A stretch of DNA of 64,000 bases from Photobacterium chitinilyticum (GTDB lineage Bacteria > Pseudomonadota > Gammaproteobacteria > Enterobacterales > Vibrionaceae), in the NCBI RefSeq assembly GCF_004104355.1, contig NZ_RJLM01000012.1, forward strand, positions 1-64,000, read 5' to 3'. Every line of letters begins with the position of its first letter. The stretch's first letter is position 1. Positions 50,947-61,773 of this stretch are shown here, in pieces. A program made the position numbers and the translations under genes. Under the pieces are notes generated by a model. It was given only the letters and a program-made list of their open reading frames with translations, searched no databases and was not told where the DNA came from.

Positions 50947-52236
50947 ATGTCTGCCAATATGTTCGTATTTTTATCCCAGGAAGTTGCCGATGATAAGTGG
51001 GGCAAAAATGCACTAGTGACGTTTGAAGCCAAAGGCACAATCGTTCATCTGACGGATGAAACCCCATTGGCCGCTATCCAGCGTGCGGGCCGCAAATTGG
51101 ATGCACAAGGTATCAAGCAAGTAACATTGGCAGGTGATAACTGGGATCTAGAGAGTATTTGGGCATTTATTCAGGGTCACCGTAATGCCAAGCCGGGCAA
51201 CGAAGTAAGCTGGGATGGACTGAGCGAAGCGGACGAAGCCGAGCTTCAGGCTCGTTTGACAGCGACGAACTGGGTACGTGAGATCATCAACCAGTCTGCA
51301 GAAATTGTCCGTCCGTCGCAGCTGGCATCACGTGCCGGTGAGTTTATCAAATCGCTGGCACCGGAGCATGTGACCTATAAGATCATCAAGGGCAACGATT
51401 TGCTGGATGAAGGATGGAATGGTATTCACACCGTGGGACGTGGGTCTGAGCGCTCTTCGGCTATGCTGCGCCTGGACTATAATCCAACAGGTGATGCTGA
51501 TGCGCCAGTGCATACTTGTCTGGTCGGTAAAGGGATCACTTTTGATTCTGGTGGCTACAGCATGAAATCGTCAGCCGGTATGACTGCTATGAAGGCTGAT
51601 ATGGGCGGATCTGCAATGGCTACCGGTGGTTTGGCACTGGCGATTGCACGCGGTACTACCAAGCGTATCAAGCTTATCTTGTGCTGTGCCGAGAATATGG
51701 TTTCGGGGCGAGCTTTCAAGTTAGGTGACATTATTACCTATAAGAATGGTAAAACAGTTGAGATCCTCAATACTGATGCCGAAGGCCGTTTGGTGCTGGC
51801 TGATGGCTTGATTTACGCCAGTTCGCAAAACCCTGAAGTGATCATCGATTGTGCGACACTTACTGGTTCGGCGAAAAATGCACTGGGTAATGATTACCAT
51901 GCGCTGTTCAGTTTCGACCATGCGTTGGCGCAACAGGCGTTGATGGCAGCAAGTGATGAGCTGGAAGGACTATGGCCGTTGCCGTTGGCTGATCATCACC
52001 GTGCCATGATGCCATCTAGTTTTGCCGATTTGTCGAACGTTTCTATGGGGGATTTCCTACCAGGAGCGAGTACTGCGGCGGCATTCCTGTCCTATTTTGT
52101 TGATGATTACAAAAACGGCTGGATGCACATTGATGCCAGCGGTACATACCGTAAGACGGCTAACGATAAGTGGTGTGCAGGGGCAACGGGAATGGGGGTA
52201 CGTACCCTGGCAAACATTCTCTGTGACGAAGAGTAA
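50947..52236 (+). CDS. pepB: Peptidase B, M17 leucyl aminopeptidase family
   Basis: A cytoplasmic two-metal aminopeptidase of 429 residues (E. coli PepB 427). The metal and catalytic motifs [12 protein letters not shown] and [14 protein letters not shown] are intact, and the N-terminal domain is of PepB type. AAGGAG stands before the ATG. In E. coli pepB also lies next to iscX. A second pepB-type gene follows in tandem after a hairpin. Confidence 0.95.
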   Translation: MSANMFVFLSQEVADDKWGKNALVTFEAKGTIVHLTDETPLAAIQRAGRKLDAQGIKQVTLAGDNWDLESIWAFIQGHRNAKPGNEVSWDGLSEADEAELQARLTATNWVREIINQSAEIVRPSQLASRAGEFIKSLAPEHVTYKIIKGNDLLDEGWNGIHTVGRGSERSSAMLRLDYNPTGDADAPVHTCLVGKGITFDSGGYSMKSSAGMTAMKADMGGSAMATGGLALAIARGTTKRIKLILCCAENMVSGRAFKLGDIITYKNGKTVEILNTDAEGRLVLADGLIYASSQNPEVIIDCATLTGSAKNALGNDYHALFSFDHALAQQALMAASDELEGLWPLPLADHHRAMMPSSFADLSNVSMGDFLPGASTAAAFLSYFVDDYKNGWMHIDASGTYRKTANDKWCAGATGMGVRTLANILCDEE

Positions 52237-52277
52237 GCAATCGAACTAGCGGTAGAATAAGCGAGATACACTGATAT

Positions 52278-52312
52278 CAAATCACCGCTGCGGACGCCGA
52301 TGCGGTGATTTG
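52278..52312 (+). other. Hairpin between the two pepB genes
   Basis: CAAATCACCGC / GCGGTGATTTG is a perfect 11-bp stem with a 13-base loop. No T-run follows, so it is more likely an mRNA-stability or processing element than a terminator. Confidence 0.5.
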
Positions 52313-52336
52313 TCACTAAAAACGGAAAGGGTGTTT

Positions 52337-53614
52337 ATGTTAAGGATTACACTTTCGGCTGAGCCAAGCGCAGGAGCGTGGGGCGAGAAAGCGTTGCTGT
52401 CGTATCAGGAAGACGGCGCGGTGATCCATTATAGTGGCGATTACCCGCTACGCCGCGTTCAGCAGGCTGCTCGCCGGCTGCAGTCCCAAGGTGCCGAGCA
52501 GATTAACCTTGAGGGTAGTGGTTGGAGCTATGAGCGCCAATGGGCATTTTACTGCGGTTTTGCCGCTACCATGAAGCCTGTTGAGCTAAAGTGGGCGTCG
52601 GTTGACGAAGATGAGCTGGAGCTCCTTAATGCCCGTCGTCGTTGCAGCGAATGGGTACGCCAGGTTGTCAATGCGACACCGGAAGATATGTATCCGGAGA
52701 AGCTCGCCAACGATGCCATTGAGTTTTTGTCATCCATTGCGGGTGATAAAATTAGCCACGAGATCCTGATCGGCGATCAGCTGTTGGATAAGGGCTGGAT
52801 CGGGACTCATAGCGTAGGCCGGGCCAGCAGCCGACCACCGGTTATGCTGACACTGGATTTTAACCCAACCGGAGATCCTGATGCTCCCGTGTCGGCTTGC
52901 CTGGTAGGCAAGGGCATTACCTTTGACTCAGGTGGGTATAGCCTAAAATCCAGTGCGGGCATGGTGTCGATGAAGTGTGATATGGGCGGTGCGGCAACCG
53001 TGACTGCTGCGCTGGGCTATGCGATTGAGCAAGGTTTGCGCCAACGTGTGACGTTGATCTTATGTTGTGCAGAAAACATGGTTGCGGGTAACGCCTATAA
53101 GCTTGGTGATGTGCTAACGTACAAGAACGGGCTGACGGTAGAAGTGGTCAATACTGATGCAGAGGGGCGTTTGGTATTGGCTGATGGCCTGATTGCTGCT
53201 GGTGAGACCAAAGCTCCGCTGATTATTGATGCAGCCACATTAACTGGCGCGGCGATGATGGCGGTAGGAACCGATTACAATGCCTTGTTTGGTCTTGATA
53301 GAGCTTTGTTGCAACACGCGCAGCAGCTTTCAGAGCTAGTTAATGAGCCTGCCTGGCCGCTCCCGCTGGAAAAGTGGCACCAGGCAAACTGCCCGTCCCA
53401 TTATGCAGATACTGCCAACAGCCGGACGCAGAAGGGCGGTGGAATGGGGGGAGCATCGAATGCTGCTGCCTTCCTGTCTCGATTTGTTGATACCGAGTCA
53501 AGTCGCTGGATCCATTTTGATTTGGCTGCATGTTTCCGGGATAGCGCAGACAGTCGCTGGGCGGCTGGAGCGACAGGATTGGGTGTCGCGAACATTGCAG
53601 CGTTGCTGCTGTAG
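52337..53614 (+). CDS. Second PepB-type M17 aminopeptidase
   Basis: A tandem paralogue of the preceding pepB, 425 residues from ATG 52337 (GGAAAGGG upstream; the frame opens nine codons earlier). [12 protein letters not shown] and [14 protein letters not shown] are intact, so it should be active. It has diverged most near the C-terminus, where SRTQKGGGMGG replaces the [10 protein letters not shown] region of the first copy. Order suggests a shared transcript. Different peptide preference is likely but unproved. Confidence 0.92.
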   Translation: MLRITLSAEPSAGAWGEKALLSYQEDGAVIHYSGDYPLRRVQQAARRLQSQGAEQINLEGSGWSYERQWAFYCGFAATMKPVELKWASVDEDELELLNARRRCSEWVRQVVNATPEDMYPEKLANDAIEFLSSIAGDKISHEILIGDQLLDKGWIGTHSVGRASSRPPVMLTLDFNPTGDPDAPVSACLVGKGITFDSGGYSLKSSAGMVSMKCDMGGAATVTAALGYAIEQGLRQRVTLILCCAENMVAGNAYKLGDVLTYKNGLTVEVVNTDAEGRLVLADGLIAAGETKAPLIIDAATLTGAAMMAVGTDYNALFGLDRALLQHAQQLSELVNEPAWPLPLEKWHQANCPSHYADTANSRTQKGGGMGGASNAAAFLSRFVDTESSRWIHFDLAACFRDSADSRWAAGATGLGVANIAALLL

Positions 53615-53702
53615 CTTTTATTGTGGGCGGAGGAGGCTAGTTGCTCGAGCCTCCATTGGACTCACGTCATAGTGATGAACTGATTCAAAAGGAAGAATAA
53701 TA

Positions 53703-54131
53703 ATGACAATTGAAAGAACATTTTCCATCGTTAAGCCTGATGCCGTAAAGCGTAATTTGGTTGGTGCTATTTACCAGCGTTTTGAAAATGCAGGCCTGAA
53801 AATTGTTGCTGCCAAGATGCTGCATTTAAATGCTGAAAAAGCCCAGGGCTTTTATGCCGAGCATGAAAATAAACCTTTTTTCGACGATTTAGTGTCGTTT
53901 ATGACATCTGGCCCTGTGTTGGTGCAGGTACTGGAAGGTGAAGATGCGATTGTGCGTTACCGTGAACTGATGGGGAAAACCAATCCTGAAGAGGCTGCAT
54001 GCGGGACAATTCGTGCCGATTTTGCCTTGAGTATGCGTCATAACTCAGTACACGGTTCAGACAGCCCTGAATCTGCAGCGCGTGAGATTGCATATTTCTT
54101 TGCGGATGACGAGATATGTCCTCGCGGCTAG
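53703..54131 (+). CDS. ndk: Nucleoside diphosphate kinase
   Basis: Balances nucleoside triphosphate pools by moving the gamma phosphate. The 142-residue protein has the phosphorylated H117 in [10 protein letters not shown] and the N-terminal [15 protein letters not shown]. In E. coli ndk also lies upstream of rlmN. It is followed by its own terminator. Confidence 0.98.
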   Translation: MTIERTFSIVKPDAVKRNLVGAIYQRFENAGLKIVAAKMLHLNAEKAQGFYAEHENKPFFDDLVSFMTSGPVLVQVLEGEDAIVRYRELMGKTNPEEAACGTIRADFALSMRHNSVHGSDSPESAAREIAYFFADDEICPRG

Positions 54132-54166
54132 AAGTGCTGGTTAAATTTCAATCGAAACAGATTATT

Positions 54167-54195
54167 AACGGGAAGCCTTGGCTTCCCGTTTTGTT
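54167..54195 (+). terminator. Rho-independent terminator of ndk
   Basis: AACGGGAAGCC / GGCTTCCCGTT with a very short loop, followed by TTGTTTTG, 35 bases after the ndk stop. Confidence 0.88.
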
Positions 54196-54366
54196 TTGTG
54201 CACTTAAATTGCCGCGGTTGCTAAAATATCCTTATGGGTATCCTAGTGGAAACTGAGCAGCAAAGGCTGTACAATTTCGCGCCTTGAATTGTCCTGTTAC
54301 ATGCAGCCACCCTACTTGAGGTTGCCAAGGTGCAGAATCAGTCATTATTTAGTGAGGCAACAACCG

Positions 54367-55488
54367 ATGACAACAGTCAAAACTAATCTGCTGGATTTTG
54401 ATCGCAAGGGTCTGCGAAAATATTTCGCTGACGAGCTTGGTGAAAAACCATTCCGTGCTGATCAGATCATGAAGTGGATCTACCATTTCGGTTGTGACGA
54501 CTTCGATCAGATGACAAACATCAACAAGAAGCTACGTGAGAAGCTGAAACGTGTTGCTGAAATTCGTGCGCCTTACGTATCTGAAGCTCAGCATTCTTCT
54601 GACGGTACCATCAAGTGGGCGATGCGGGTTGGTGATCAGGACGTAGAAACGGTTTATATTCCAGACGAAGATCGAGCAACGCTTTGCGTTTCCTCTCAGG
54701 TAGGCTGTGCATTGGAATGCAAGTTCTGCTCGACGGCCCAACAGGGTTTTAACCGTAACTTGCGCGTATCGGAAATCATCGGACAGGTTTGGCGTGCAGC
54801 GAAAGAGATCGGTATCGAGAAAGAGACCGGACGCCGTCCAATTACCAACGTAGTCATGATGGGGATGGGCGAACCGCTGCTGAATATGAAAAACCTGATC
54901 CCTGCGCTAGAGATCATGCTTGATGACTTGGGTTTTGGCCTATCGAAGCGTCGGGTAACAGTATCGACATCCGGTGTCGTTTCAGGTCTTGATCAGATGA
55001 CAGGGAACATTGATGTGGCGTTGGCCATTTCGCTGCATGCACCGACTGATGAGCTGCGTTCGCAAATTATGCCGGTCAATGATCGTTGGAATATTGAGAC
55101 GTTCCTTGAGTCGGTGCGTCGCTATGTTGATTCAACGAATGCGAACCGTGGCCGTGTCACAGTGGAATATGTGCTGCTGGATCATGTTAATGACGATATG
55201 GACCATGCGCGCCAGCTGGCTAAATTATTGAAAGATACCCCAGCGAAAATTAACTTGATCCCATTTAATCCGTATCCGGGTTCACCATACAAGAAACCAA
55301 GCAACTCGCGTATAGATCGCTTCATGAAAACGTTGATGGAGTATGACTTTACCGTAACCGTGCGTAAAACACGTGGTGATGATATCGATGCTGCATGCGG
55401 GCAATTGGTCGGCGATGTGATTGACCGCACGAAACGGACACAAGCGAAGCAACAAAAAGATGAACAAATCCCTGTAAAAGCAGTCTAA
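54367..55488 (+). CDS. rlmN: Dual-specificity RNA methyltransferase RlmN
   Basis: A radical-SAM enzyme making 2-methyladenosine at 23S rRNA A2503 and tRNA A37. From ATG 54367 ([11 protein letters not shown]) it has 373 residues (E. coli 384). The cluster motif is [15 protein letters not shown]; the catalytic C-terminal cysteine is in [12 protein letters not shown]. The frame opens 26 codons earlier without family resemblance. TACAAT at 54270 is a possible -10. It opens the rlmN-to-der block. Confidence 0.97.
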   Translation: MTTVKTNLLDFDRKGLRKYFADELGEKPFRADQIMKWIYHFGCDDFDQMTNINKKLREKLKRVAEIRAPYVSEAQHSSDGTIKWAMRVGDQDVETVYIPDEDRATLCVSSQVGCALECKFCSTAQQGFNRNLRVSEIIGQVWRAAKEIGIEKETGRRPITNVVMMGMGEPLLNMKNLIPALEIMLDDLGFGLSKRRVTVSTSGVVSGLDQMTGNIDVALAISLHAPTDELRSQIMPVNDRWNIETFLESVRRYVDSTNANRGRVTVEYVLLDHVNDDMDHARQLAKLLKDTPAKINLIPFNPYPGSPYKKPSNSRIDRFMKTLMEYDFTVTVRKTRGDDIDAACGQLVGDVIDRTKRTQAKQQKDEQIPVKAV

Positions 55489-55564
55489 TCACAGATGCCT
55501 GTACCAGGTCTGGATTGATGTAGCCTGGTATTAGCTAATACATGGACGTTGGCTTGGGGAAAAT

Positions 55565-56320
55565 ATGGTACGGTGGACGATGTCCCCTCTATTGTGTAGT
55601 TTGTTAATGGGCTGTGTCACAGTCGATGAAGCTGGCAATAGAAACGAAATTGACAATATAGAAGTGTCTGAGGCCAGGATATCTCTTGGTCTTAGCTATC
55701 TAGAATCTGGGCAATGGCAACGAGCTCGTGATAACCTTGAGCTGGCGCTTGACTACGCGCCGCGATATTATCGAGCACAGAATGCGATGGCCTATTACTA
55801 TCAGCAAGTCGATGAACCGGCTGCCGCTGAGAAAATGTATCAACGGGCATTGCGCGATTCGCCAGAAAATGGCGATGTTCAGAATAACTATGGTGTATTC
55901 TTGTGTAGTCAGCAGCGCTATGATGATGCTATCACTGCTTTCGAGAAAGCCATAAAACAACCAGATTACTATCAGACTTCGGCGAGCTATGAAAATGCCG
56001 CTTTTTGTAGCCTTAAAAGTGGTAACAAACCGCAAGCTAAAGGCTACTTTGAGAAGGCCCTGGCTTATGAACCTTATCAGCCGAAATCAATGTTACAGCT
56101 GGCGCAGCTGGAAATAGACTCCCACAATTTAGACGATGCGCGCGCCATGCTTTTTAAATTTAATAAGAGGTACGGGTACAATGCAGACAGCTTATTGCTG
56201 CTGCTTCAGCTTGAGAGTGATGCCGGACGCTCAACCCATGTTGAGAAGTATGGCAGCCTGCTCAAAGAGCGCTACCCGAACTCACAGCAATATCAAAAAT
56301 ATCTAGCCAATGAATACTGA
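55565..56320 (+). CDS. pilW: Type IV pilus assembly lipoprotein PilF/PilW
   Basis: A TPR pilotin-type lipoprotein that helps the PilQ secretin assemble in the outer membrane. The 251-residue protein has lipobox LMGC (C17), then about six TPR helices pairs, for example ARISLGLSYLESGQWQRA and AKGYFEKALAYEPYQP. Its 3' end overlaps rodZ by 11 bases. Confidence 0.95.
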   Translation: MVRWTMSPLLCSLLMGCVTVDEAGNRNEIDNIEVSEARISLGLSYLESGQWQRARDNLELALDYAPRYYRAQNAMAYYYQQVDEPAAAEKMYQRALRDSPENGDVQNNYGVFLCSQQRYDDAITAFEKAIKQPDYYQTSASYENAAFCSLKSGNKPQAKGYFEKALAYEPYQPKSMLQLAQLEIDSHNLDDARAMLFKFNKRYGYNADSLLLLLQLESDAGRSTHVEKYGSLLKERYPNSQQYQKYLANEY

Positions 56321-57293
56321 ACAGAACGAAGATCTATCAACAGAAGAAGTCATTCGTCCGGGGGATATGCTACGTCAGGCTCGTGAGCAGCTTGGCTATT
56401 CACAGAAGGATATTGCCAGCCGATTGAGGCTTCGCCTCTCGGTGATCAATGACATCGAAGATAATAACTTTGAAAAATCACAGCTAGCCACGTTTACACG
56501 TGGCTATGTGCGTTCATACGCCAAGTTTGTCGGGCTGGATGAAGCAGACGTGCTGGCCAAGTTGGATCTGCACGGACATGCACAGCCTCAAGAGCACGAG
56601 ATGCAGAGTTTTTCTCGTCGAACCAAACGAGAGGCTCATGATAGCCGTATTATGCGTCTGACTTGGGCGCTGGCAATCATCTTAGTTGGATTGACGGGGA
56701 TTTGGTGGTGGCAGAACTTGCAGATGGAACCTGAGACCGATGCATTGGAGCTTGCCGAGCAGAGCCAACCGTTGGACGAATCTTTGGCTGGTGCCAATTC
56801 GCCAACAGTTAGCAATGAAGAGCTTTCAGCCGCCGATATCAATGCCGCGGCAGAAGGTACTGCTCTGGAGGGGATAGCCCCCCTGATTGTCGACTCCTCT
56901 TCCGAGTCCGTTGAACCTATTGTAAGTTTTGATGATAGTTTCAGTAGCGAGCCTGCACCTTCCGATCTGGATGGTGAGGTGACTGATAGCGCCGATAGTC
57001 TGGCTTCTCTTCAAACGCCAGTCACAACCGCGGAAGATGCCGTGGTAGCGGTTATCGAATCCGAATTGAAACTGACTTTCAGTGCTGATTGCTGGGTCGA
57101 TATACGTGATGCCAACGGCAAGCGACTCGACACCGGGATCAAGAAGTCGGGTGAGGTGCTTAATTTAGATGGTACTGCACCATTTAAACTGGTGCTAGGT
57201 GCTCCGGGTGCTGTTAAAATAAGCTACAAAGGTGAACCGGTTGATCTTAGTAAATATCCGGTTGGTAAAGTAGCCCGATTGAAGCTGCCGTAG
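56310..57293 (+). CDS. rodZ: Cytoskeletal protein RodZ
   Basis: Links MreB to the membrane and elongation machinery to keep rod shape. The 327-residue protein has a cytoplasmic helix-turn-helix of Xre type (about 18-85), a membrane helix near 114-133 ending IWWW, an acidic and serine-rich periplasmic linker, and the C-terminal DUF4115 domain (about 250-327). Translation is likely coupled to pilW, with which it overlaps. Confidence 0.96.
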   Translation: MNTEQNEDLSTEEVIRPGDMLRQAREQLGYSQKDIASRLRLRLSVINDIEDNNFEKSQLATFTRGYVRSYAKFVGLDEADVLAKLDLHGHAQPQEHEMQSFSRRTKREAHDSRIMRLTWALAIILVGLTGIWWWQNLQMEPETDALELAEQSQPLDESLAGANSPTVSNEELSAADINAAAEGTALEGIAPLIVDSSSESVEPIVSFDDSFSSEPAPSDLDGEVTDSADSLASLQTPVTTAEDAVVAVIESELKLTFSADCWVDIRDANGKRLDTGIKKSGEVLNLDGTAPFKLVLGAPGAVKISYKGEPVDLSKYPVGKVARLKLP

Positions 57294-57310
57294 TAAACAG
57301 AGTGAATGTA

Positions 57311-58426
57311 ATGCATAACGAGTCTCCAATTAAACGTCGTCAGTCTACCCGGATCTATGTCGGGGATGTCCCTATTGGTGATGGCGCCCCAATTGCTGTT
57401 CAGTCGATGACCAATACGCGTACGACTGATGTTGAAGCCACTGTCGCGCAGATCAAAGCCTTGGAAAACGTTGGGGCAGATATTGTTCGAGTATCAGTTC
57501 CGACAATGGATGCTGCCGAGGCATTTAAGCAGATCAAGCAGCAAGTGAATCTCCCGCTGGTTGCCGATATCCATTTTGATTATCGTATCGCCCTGAAAGT
57601 GGCCGAGTATGGTGTCGATTGCCTGCGCATTAATCCGGGCAATATCGGTAATGAGAGCCGTATCCGCTCGGTGGTTGATTGTGCGCGTGATCGAAATATT
57701 CCGATCCGTATCGGTATCAATGGTGGTTCGCTGGAGAAAGATATTCAGCAGAAGTATGGCGAACCAACACCAGAAGCTTTGGTTGAGTCGGCGATGCGCC
57801 ATGTTGATATCCTTGATCGTCTGAACTTTGATCAGTTCAAGGTCAGCGTTAAGGCTTCTGATGTCTTCCTTGCTGTCGAGTCATACCGCAAACTGGCGGC
57901 GCAAATTAAGCAGCCGTTGCATTTAGGGATCACCGAAGCGGGTGGCTTGCGTGCTGGCTCGGTGAAATCAGCGGTTGGCTTGGGTATGCTTCTGTCCGAG
58001 GGGATCGGTGATACATTGCGTGTTTCTCTTGCCGCCGATCCGGTTGAGGAGATCAAGGTCGGCTTTGATATCCTCAAGTCCTTGCGTATTCGTTCCCGCG
58101 GTATTAACTTTATCGCCTGCCCAACCTGCTCGCGTCAGGAGTTTGATGTTATTGGCACCGTGAACGAGTTAGAGCAACGCCTAGAAGATATCACTATCCC
58201 TATGGACGTATCTGTAATTGGCTGTGTGGTTAATGGCCCTGGCGAAGCAGAAGTTTCACATCTGGGTATTGCTGGCGGTAACCGCAAGAGTGCGTTCTAT
58301 GATGACGGGGTCCGCCAGAAAGAACGTTTTGATAATGATAACGTTATCGATCAGCTAGAAACCAAAATCCGTGCAAAAGCATCAATGCTAGATGTCAATA
58401 ATCGCATTGATATAACGGAAAAATAG
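57311..58426 (+). CDS. ispG: 4-hydroxy-3-methylbut-2-enyl-diphosphate synthase IspG
   Basis: A 4Fe-4S enzyme of the methylerythritol phosphate route to isoprenoids. From ATG 57311 ([18 protein letters not shown]) it has 371 residues, matching the E. coli start and size (372); GTG 57302 would add three. Cluster cysteines lie in [13 protein letters not shown] and [12 protein letters not shown]. It follows rodZ by 17 bases. Confidence 0.98.
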   Translation: MHNESPIKRRQSTRIYVGDVPIGDGAPIAVQSMTNTRTTDVEATVAQIKALENVGADIVRVSVPTMDAAEAFKQIKQQVNLPLVADIHFDYRIALKVAEYGVDCLRINPGNIGNESRIRSVVDCARDRNIPIRIGINGGSLEKDIQQKYGEPTPEALVESAMRHVDILDRLNFDQFKVSVKASDVFLAVESYRKLAAQIKQPLHLGITEAGGLRAGSVKSAVGLGMLLSEGIGDTLRVSLAADPVEEIKVGFDILKSLRIRSRGINFIACPTCSRQEFDVIGTVNELEQRLEDITIPMDVSVIGCVVNGPGEAEVSHLGIAGGNRKSAFYDDGVRQKERFDNDNVIDQLETKIRAKASMLDVNNRIDITEK

Positions 58427-58437
58427 CAAAATATGCC

Positions 58438-58476
58438 TGAACCACGCTCTGATCCTCAGGGCGTGGTTCACTATTT
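58438..58476 (+). terminator. Strong terminator between ispG and hisS
   Basis: A 15-bp stem (58438-58452 with 58456-58470, one G-U pair) and a 3-base loop precede CTATTTTTG. It separates the ispG unit from hisS, which then needs its own promoter or read-through. Confidence 0.88.
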
Positions 58477-58529
58477 TTGCCAGAACCTATATATTCGATT
58501 CAATTCCCCATCGGTTAACGAGAATACAC

Positions 58530-59798
58530 GTGGCGAAACAAATTCAAGCAATTCGAGGCATGAACGACTGCCTACCAACACAATCACCGCTTTGGCACAA
58601 AGTGGAAGATACTATTAAGCAAGTAGTTAGCGCATATGGCTATAATGAAATACGTATGCCTATCGTTGAATCTACGCATTTGTTCAAGCGTGCTATCGGT
58701 GAAGTGACGGATGTCGTTGAAAAAGAGATGTACACGTTTGACGATCGCAACGGTGACAGCCTGACCCTGCGTCCTGAAGGCACGGCTGGATGTGTTCGTG
58801 CGGGGATCCAGAATGGTCTGCTGTACAACCAGGAGCAGCGCCTGTGGTACACCGGCCCAATGTTCCGCCACGAGCGTCCGCAGAAAGGCCGCTATCGTCA
58901 GTTCCATCAGTTTGGCGTCGAAGTATTTGGTCTAAATGGTCCAGATGTGGACGCCGAGTTAATCATGATGATGGCACGCTTCTGGCGTGAACTGGGGATT
59001 TTTGAGCACGTTCGTCTGGAACTGAACTCAATCGGTTCTTTGGAAGCGCGTGCAACATACCGTACCGCACTGGTGGCGTTTCTTGAGCAGCATCTGGATG
59101 TACTGGATGACGACTGCAAGCGCCGCATGCACACCAACCCGCTACGTGTGCTTGATACTAAAAATCCAGCTGTTCAGGAGATTTTGGTCGACGCGCCTAA
59201 ACTGTCTGAGTACTTAGATGAAGAATCTAAGCAACATTTTGCCGGTTTATGTGAACTATTAGACGCTGCTGGTATCGAATATCAAGTAAATGAACGTCTT
59301 GTACGTGGTTTAGATTATTATAACCGCACTGTATTTGAGTGGGTCACCGAAAGCTTGGGTGCTCAGGGTACCGTATGTGCCGGTGGTCGTTACGATGGTC
59401 TGGTTGAGCAGCTTGGCGGTAAAGCAACCCCAGCGGTTGGCTTTGCGATGGGCCTTGAGCGTCTGGTTTTGCTGATGGAAACTCTCGAGCTGACCGATGT
59501 ACGCCGCTCGGTAGATGTTTACATAGTAACTGCCGGCGAAGGTACTATGATGGCTGGTATGAAGCTGGCAGAAAAATTTCGCGAAGAAGTACCGGGCCTG
59601 CGCGTAATGAGTCACTTTGGTGGCGGTAGTTTTAAGAAACAGTTTAAACGTGCCGACAATGTTGGCGCTGCTATTGCACTTGTTCTTGGTGAGAACGAGA
59701 TTGCCGAAAACACGGTGGTTGTTAAAGATCTTCGTGGTGGCGAGCAAACAACCATGGCACAGGACAGCGTAGCAGCGAAGCTTGCAGAATTGATTTAA
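58530..59798 (+). CDS. hisS: Histidyl-tRNA synthetase
   Basis: A class II synthetase of 422 residues (E. coli 424). Motif 2 is [18 protein letters not shown]; the histidine-specific loop [15 protein letters not shown] and motif 3 [11 protein letters not shown] are present. The start is GTG 58530, giving [16 protein letters not shown] as in E. coli. It follows a terminator, unlike the rest of the block. Confidence 0.98.
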   Translation: MAKQIQAIRGMNDCLPTQSPLWHKVEDTIKQVVSAYGYNEIRMPIVESTHLFKRAIGEVTDVVEKEMYTFDDRNGDSLTLRPEGTAGCVRAGIQNGLLYNQEQRLWYTGPMFRHERPQKGRYRQFHQFGVEVFGLNGPDVDAELIMMMARFWRELGIFEHVRLELNSIGSLEARATYRTALVAFLEQHLDVLDDDCKRRMHTNPLRVLDTKNPAVQEILVDAPKLSEYLDEESKQHFAGLCELLDAAGIEYQVNERLVRGLDYYNRTVFEWVTESLGAQGTVCAGGRYDGLVEQLGGKATPAVGFAMGLERLVLLMETLELTDVRRSVDVYIVTAGEGTMMAGMKLAEKFREEVPGLRVMSHFGGGSFKKQFKRADNVGAAIALVLGENEIAENTVVVKDLRGGEQTTMAQDSVAAKLAELI

Positions 59799-59811
59799 GA
59801 GAGGACAGGAA

Positions 59812-60423
59812 GTGGACGTCAACATCACAGAAGAGCAACAGGTTGAACAGATTAAGGCTTGGTGGAAAGAGAACGGTAAAGCCGTTGTTCTAGGCGCTGT
59901 GATTGGTCTGGGGGGCCTGTACGGCTGGCGTTATTATCAGGGTGAAGTACAGGCAGGCAAAGAGCAGGCATCAGATGCTTACACTCAGGTGATAAACCGT
60001 CTGGAAAGCGGCAGCACTGACGCTGTGGCGGATGTTCAGGCTTTCATCACCGCTCATGAAAGTAGCCAGTATTCAGTGCTGGCTGCGTTGCAGCTGGCCA
60101 AGGCACAAGTGATGCAGGGTGAGTTGGATGCAGCTGCCGCGCAGCTGAGCTGGGCGATTGGCAATACTCAGGACGAAGCAATCTTACCGATTGCGCAGAC
60201 ACGTCTTGCCCGTATCTATGCCGAGCAGCAGAAGTTTGATTTGGCGATGGCAGAATTGGATAAGGTTTCAGCCGAGAGCTGGCAGGCTAAGGTTGCCGAA
60301 CTACGCGGGGATGTGCTGTTGCAAAAAGGCGATGCTATTGCTGCCCGTGAAGCATATGTGCAGGCCCAGCAGTTGGGCGAATCGCCTGCGCTGAAGATCA
60401 AACTTGACGATCTGGCGCAGTAA
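59812..60423 (+). CDS. yfgM: Ancillary SecYEG translocon subunit YfgM
   Basis: An inner-membrane protein of 203 residues with one helix (about 23-42) and a periplasmic TPR-like domain. E. coli YfgM binds SecYEG and PpiD to help exported proteins. GTG 59812 with AGGACAGGAA before it is the start. It follows hisS by 13 bases and precedes bamB. Confidence 0.95.
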   Translation: MDVNITEEQQVEQIKAWWKENGKAVVLGAVIGLGGLYGWRYYQGEVQAGKEQASDAYTQVINRLESGSTDAVADVQAFITAHESSQYSVLAALQLAKAQVMQGELDAAAAQLSWAIGNTQDEAILPIAQTRLARIYAEQQKFDLAMAELDKVSAESWQAKVAELRGDVLLQKGDAIAAREAYVQAQQLGESPALKIKLDDLAQ

Positions 60424-60434
60424 GGTTGATATGT

Positions 60435-61592
60435 ATGCAGAAGGTTTTGAAGCAAGCCGTATCCGTCGCATTGGCTGTTGGCATTCTTGCTGGCTGCGCC
60501 GGCGAAGAAGACACCATACAGATGGCGCCATTGCCGCAGGTTGAAAGTTCCTTTTCTCCTCAGCAAAGCTGGTCTCAATCTGTTGGTGATGGCGTCGGAC
60601 ATTATTTTTCTAAGTTGGCTCCTGCAGTCGGTTACGGCAAGATTTTTGTCGCCGATCGCAGTGGGTTAGTGAAAGCGCTGGATCCAGAAACAGGTAAGAC
60701 TCTCTGGGAACAGGACTTGGAAGCCGAGATAACAGCGAAGCTGGCCGGTGGGATAGCATTGTCCTACGGTAAGCTGTTTATTGGTTCCGAGAATGCGGAA
60801 GTTATTGCCCTAGATGAAGAAACGGGCGAAGAAGCTTGGCGTACTACCGTCGAGGGTGAAGTGCTTGCCAAACCTCTTGTAGATGAAGGCCTTGTTGTTG
60901 TTAATACCAGTCGCGGTATCTTGCAGGCGTTGGATGCCGATAACGGTGAACCTAAATGGCAGCTTAGCAGCGAAGTGCCAAACCTGACATTGCGCGGTGA
61001 TAGTTCACCTGTTGCGATCTCTGGCGGTATTTTCTGGGGCCAGGCTAATGGCCGACTTGCCGGTGCATTGATGAACAATGGCCAGATGTTGTGGCAGCAA
61101 CCTGTTGGTTCGCCGAAAGGCGGAACAGAAATAGACCGTCTGGTTGATGTTGATGCTACCCCGATTATTGCCGGTGAGCGTCTGTACGCGGTTGGTTATA
61201 ATGGTAACCTGGTATCAATTGAACTGCGAACCGGTCAGGCGGCCTGGAAGCGTAGCTACTCGTCTGCGACAGATTTCGTTATTGATGGCAGCCAGCTATA
61301 TTTAGTAACAGATAAAGATCATGTGGTTGCGGTTGATATCCGAAGCGGCACAGAGCTATGGCAGAATCAACACCTTGAGCATCGTCTGCTCAGTGCACCT
61401 TCTGTTATTAATGGTTATGTCGTTCTCGGTGACAGTGAAGGGTATCTTCACTGGCTCGATCCGGACACCGGTGATTTTGTTGCTCAACAGGCTACCGATG
61501 GTAGTGGGATTGCTATTCCGCCACAGCCGCTGAACGACGGGTATCTCGTCGTGACACGGGATGGACGTATTAACAAAATGCAAATGCCGTAA
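60435..61592 (+). CDS. bamB: Outer membrane assembly lipoprotein BamB
   Basis: An eight-bladed beta-propeller lipoprotein of the BAM complex. From ATG 60435 the protein has 385 residues, with lipobox LAGC (C21) and WD/PQQ-like blades such as LDPETGKTLWEQDL and LDEETGEEAWRTTV. AAGG lies nine bases upstream; TTG 60426 is less likely. Confidence 0.97.
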   Translation: MQKVLKQAVSVALAVGILAGCAGEEDTIQMAPLPQVESSFSPQQSWSQSVGDGVGHYFSKLAPAVGYGKIFVADRSGLVKALDPETGKTLWEQDLEAEITAKLAGGIALSYGKLFIGSENAEVIALDEETGEEAWRTTVEGEVLAKPLVDEGLVVVNTSRGILQALDADNGEPKWQLSSEVPNLTLRGDSSPVAISGGIFWGQANGRLAGALMNNGQMLWQQPVGSPKGGTEIDRLVDVDATPIIAGERLYAVGYNGNLVSIELRTGQAAWKRSYSSATDFVIDGSQLYLVTDKDHVVAVDIRSGTELWQNQHLEHRLLSAPSVINGYVVLGDSEGYLHWLDPDTGDFVAQQATDGSGIAIPPQPLNDGYLVVTRDGRINKMQMP

Positions 61593-61600
61593 ATTGTCGG

Positions 61601-61657
61601 TATAATGCGCCCGTATAAAATTTGTCGGCTCCTGCTGTGTCATACAGTCAGGAGCCG
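61601..61657 (+). promoter_or_regulatory. TATAAT element and hairpin in the bamB-der gap
   Basis: TATAATGCGCC (61601-61611) is a perfect -10 with GC-rich discriminator, but its -35 is poor. It is followed by a 9-bp hairpin CGGCTCCTG / CAGGAGCCG (61626-61657) with only a weak T-run after it. der may have its own promoter with a structured leader. Confidence 0.4.
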
Positions 61658-61773
61658 TTATCGTTATATCCATTCACTATATTATTGTCGGGTGAAGGAA
61701 GTCCAAAGAGGCTGCTGGAGACAAGAATGAATGGAAAATATGTCATTAAGACTATGAAAAGTAAGAGGTAGTT

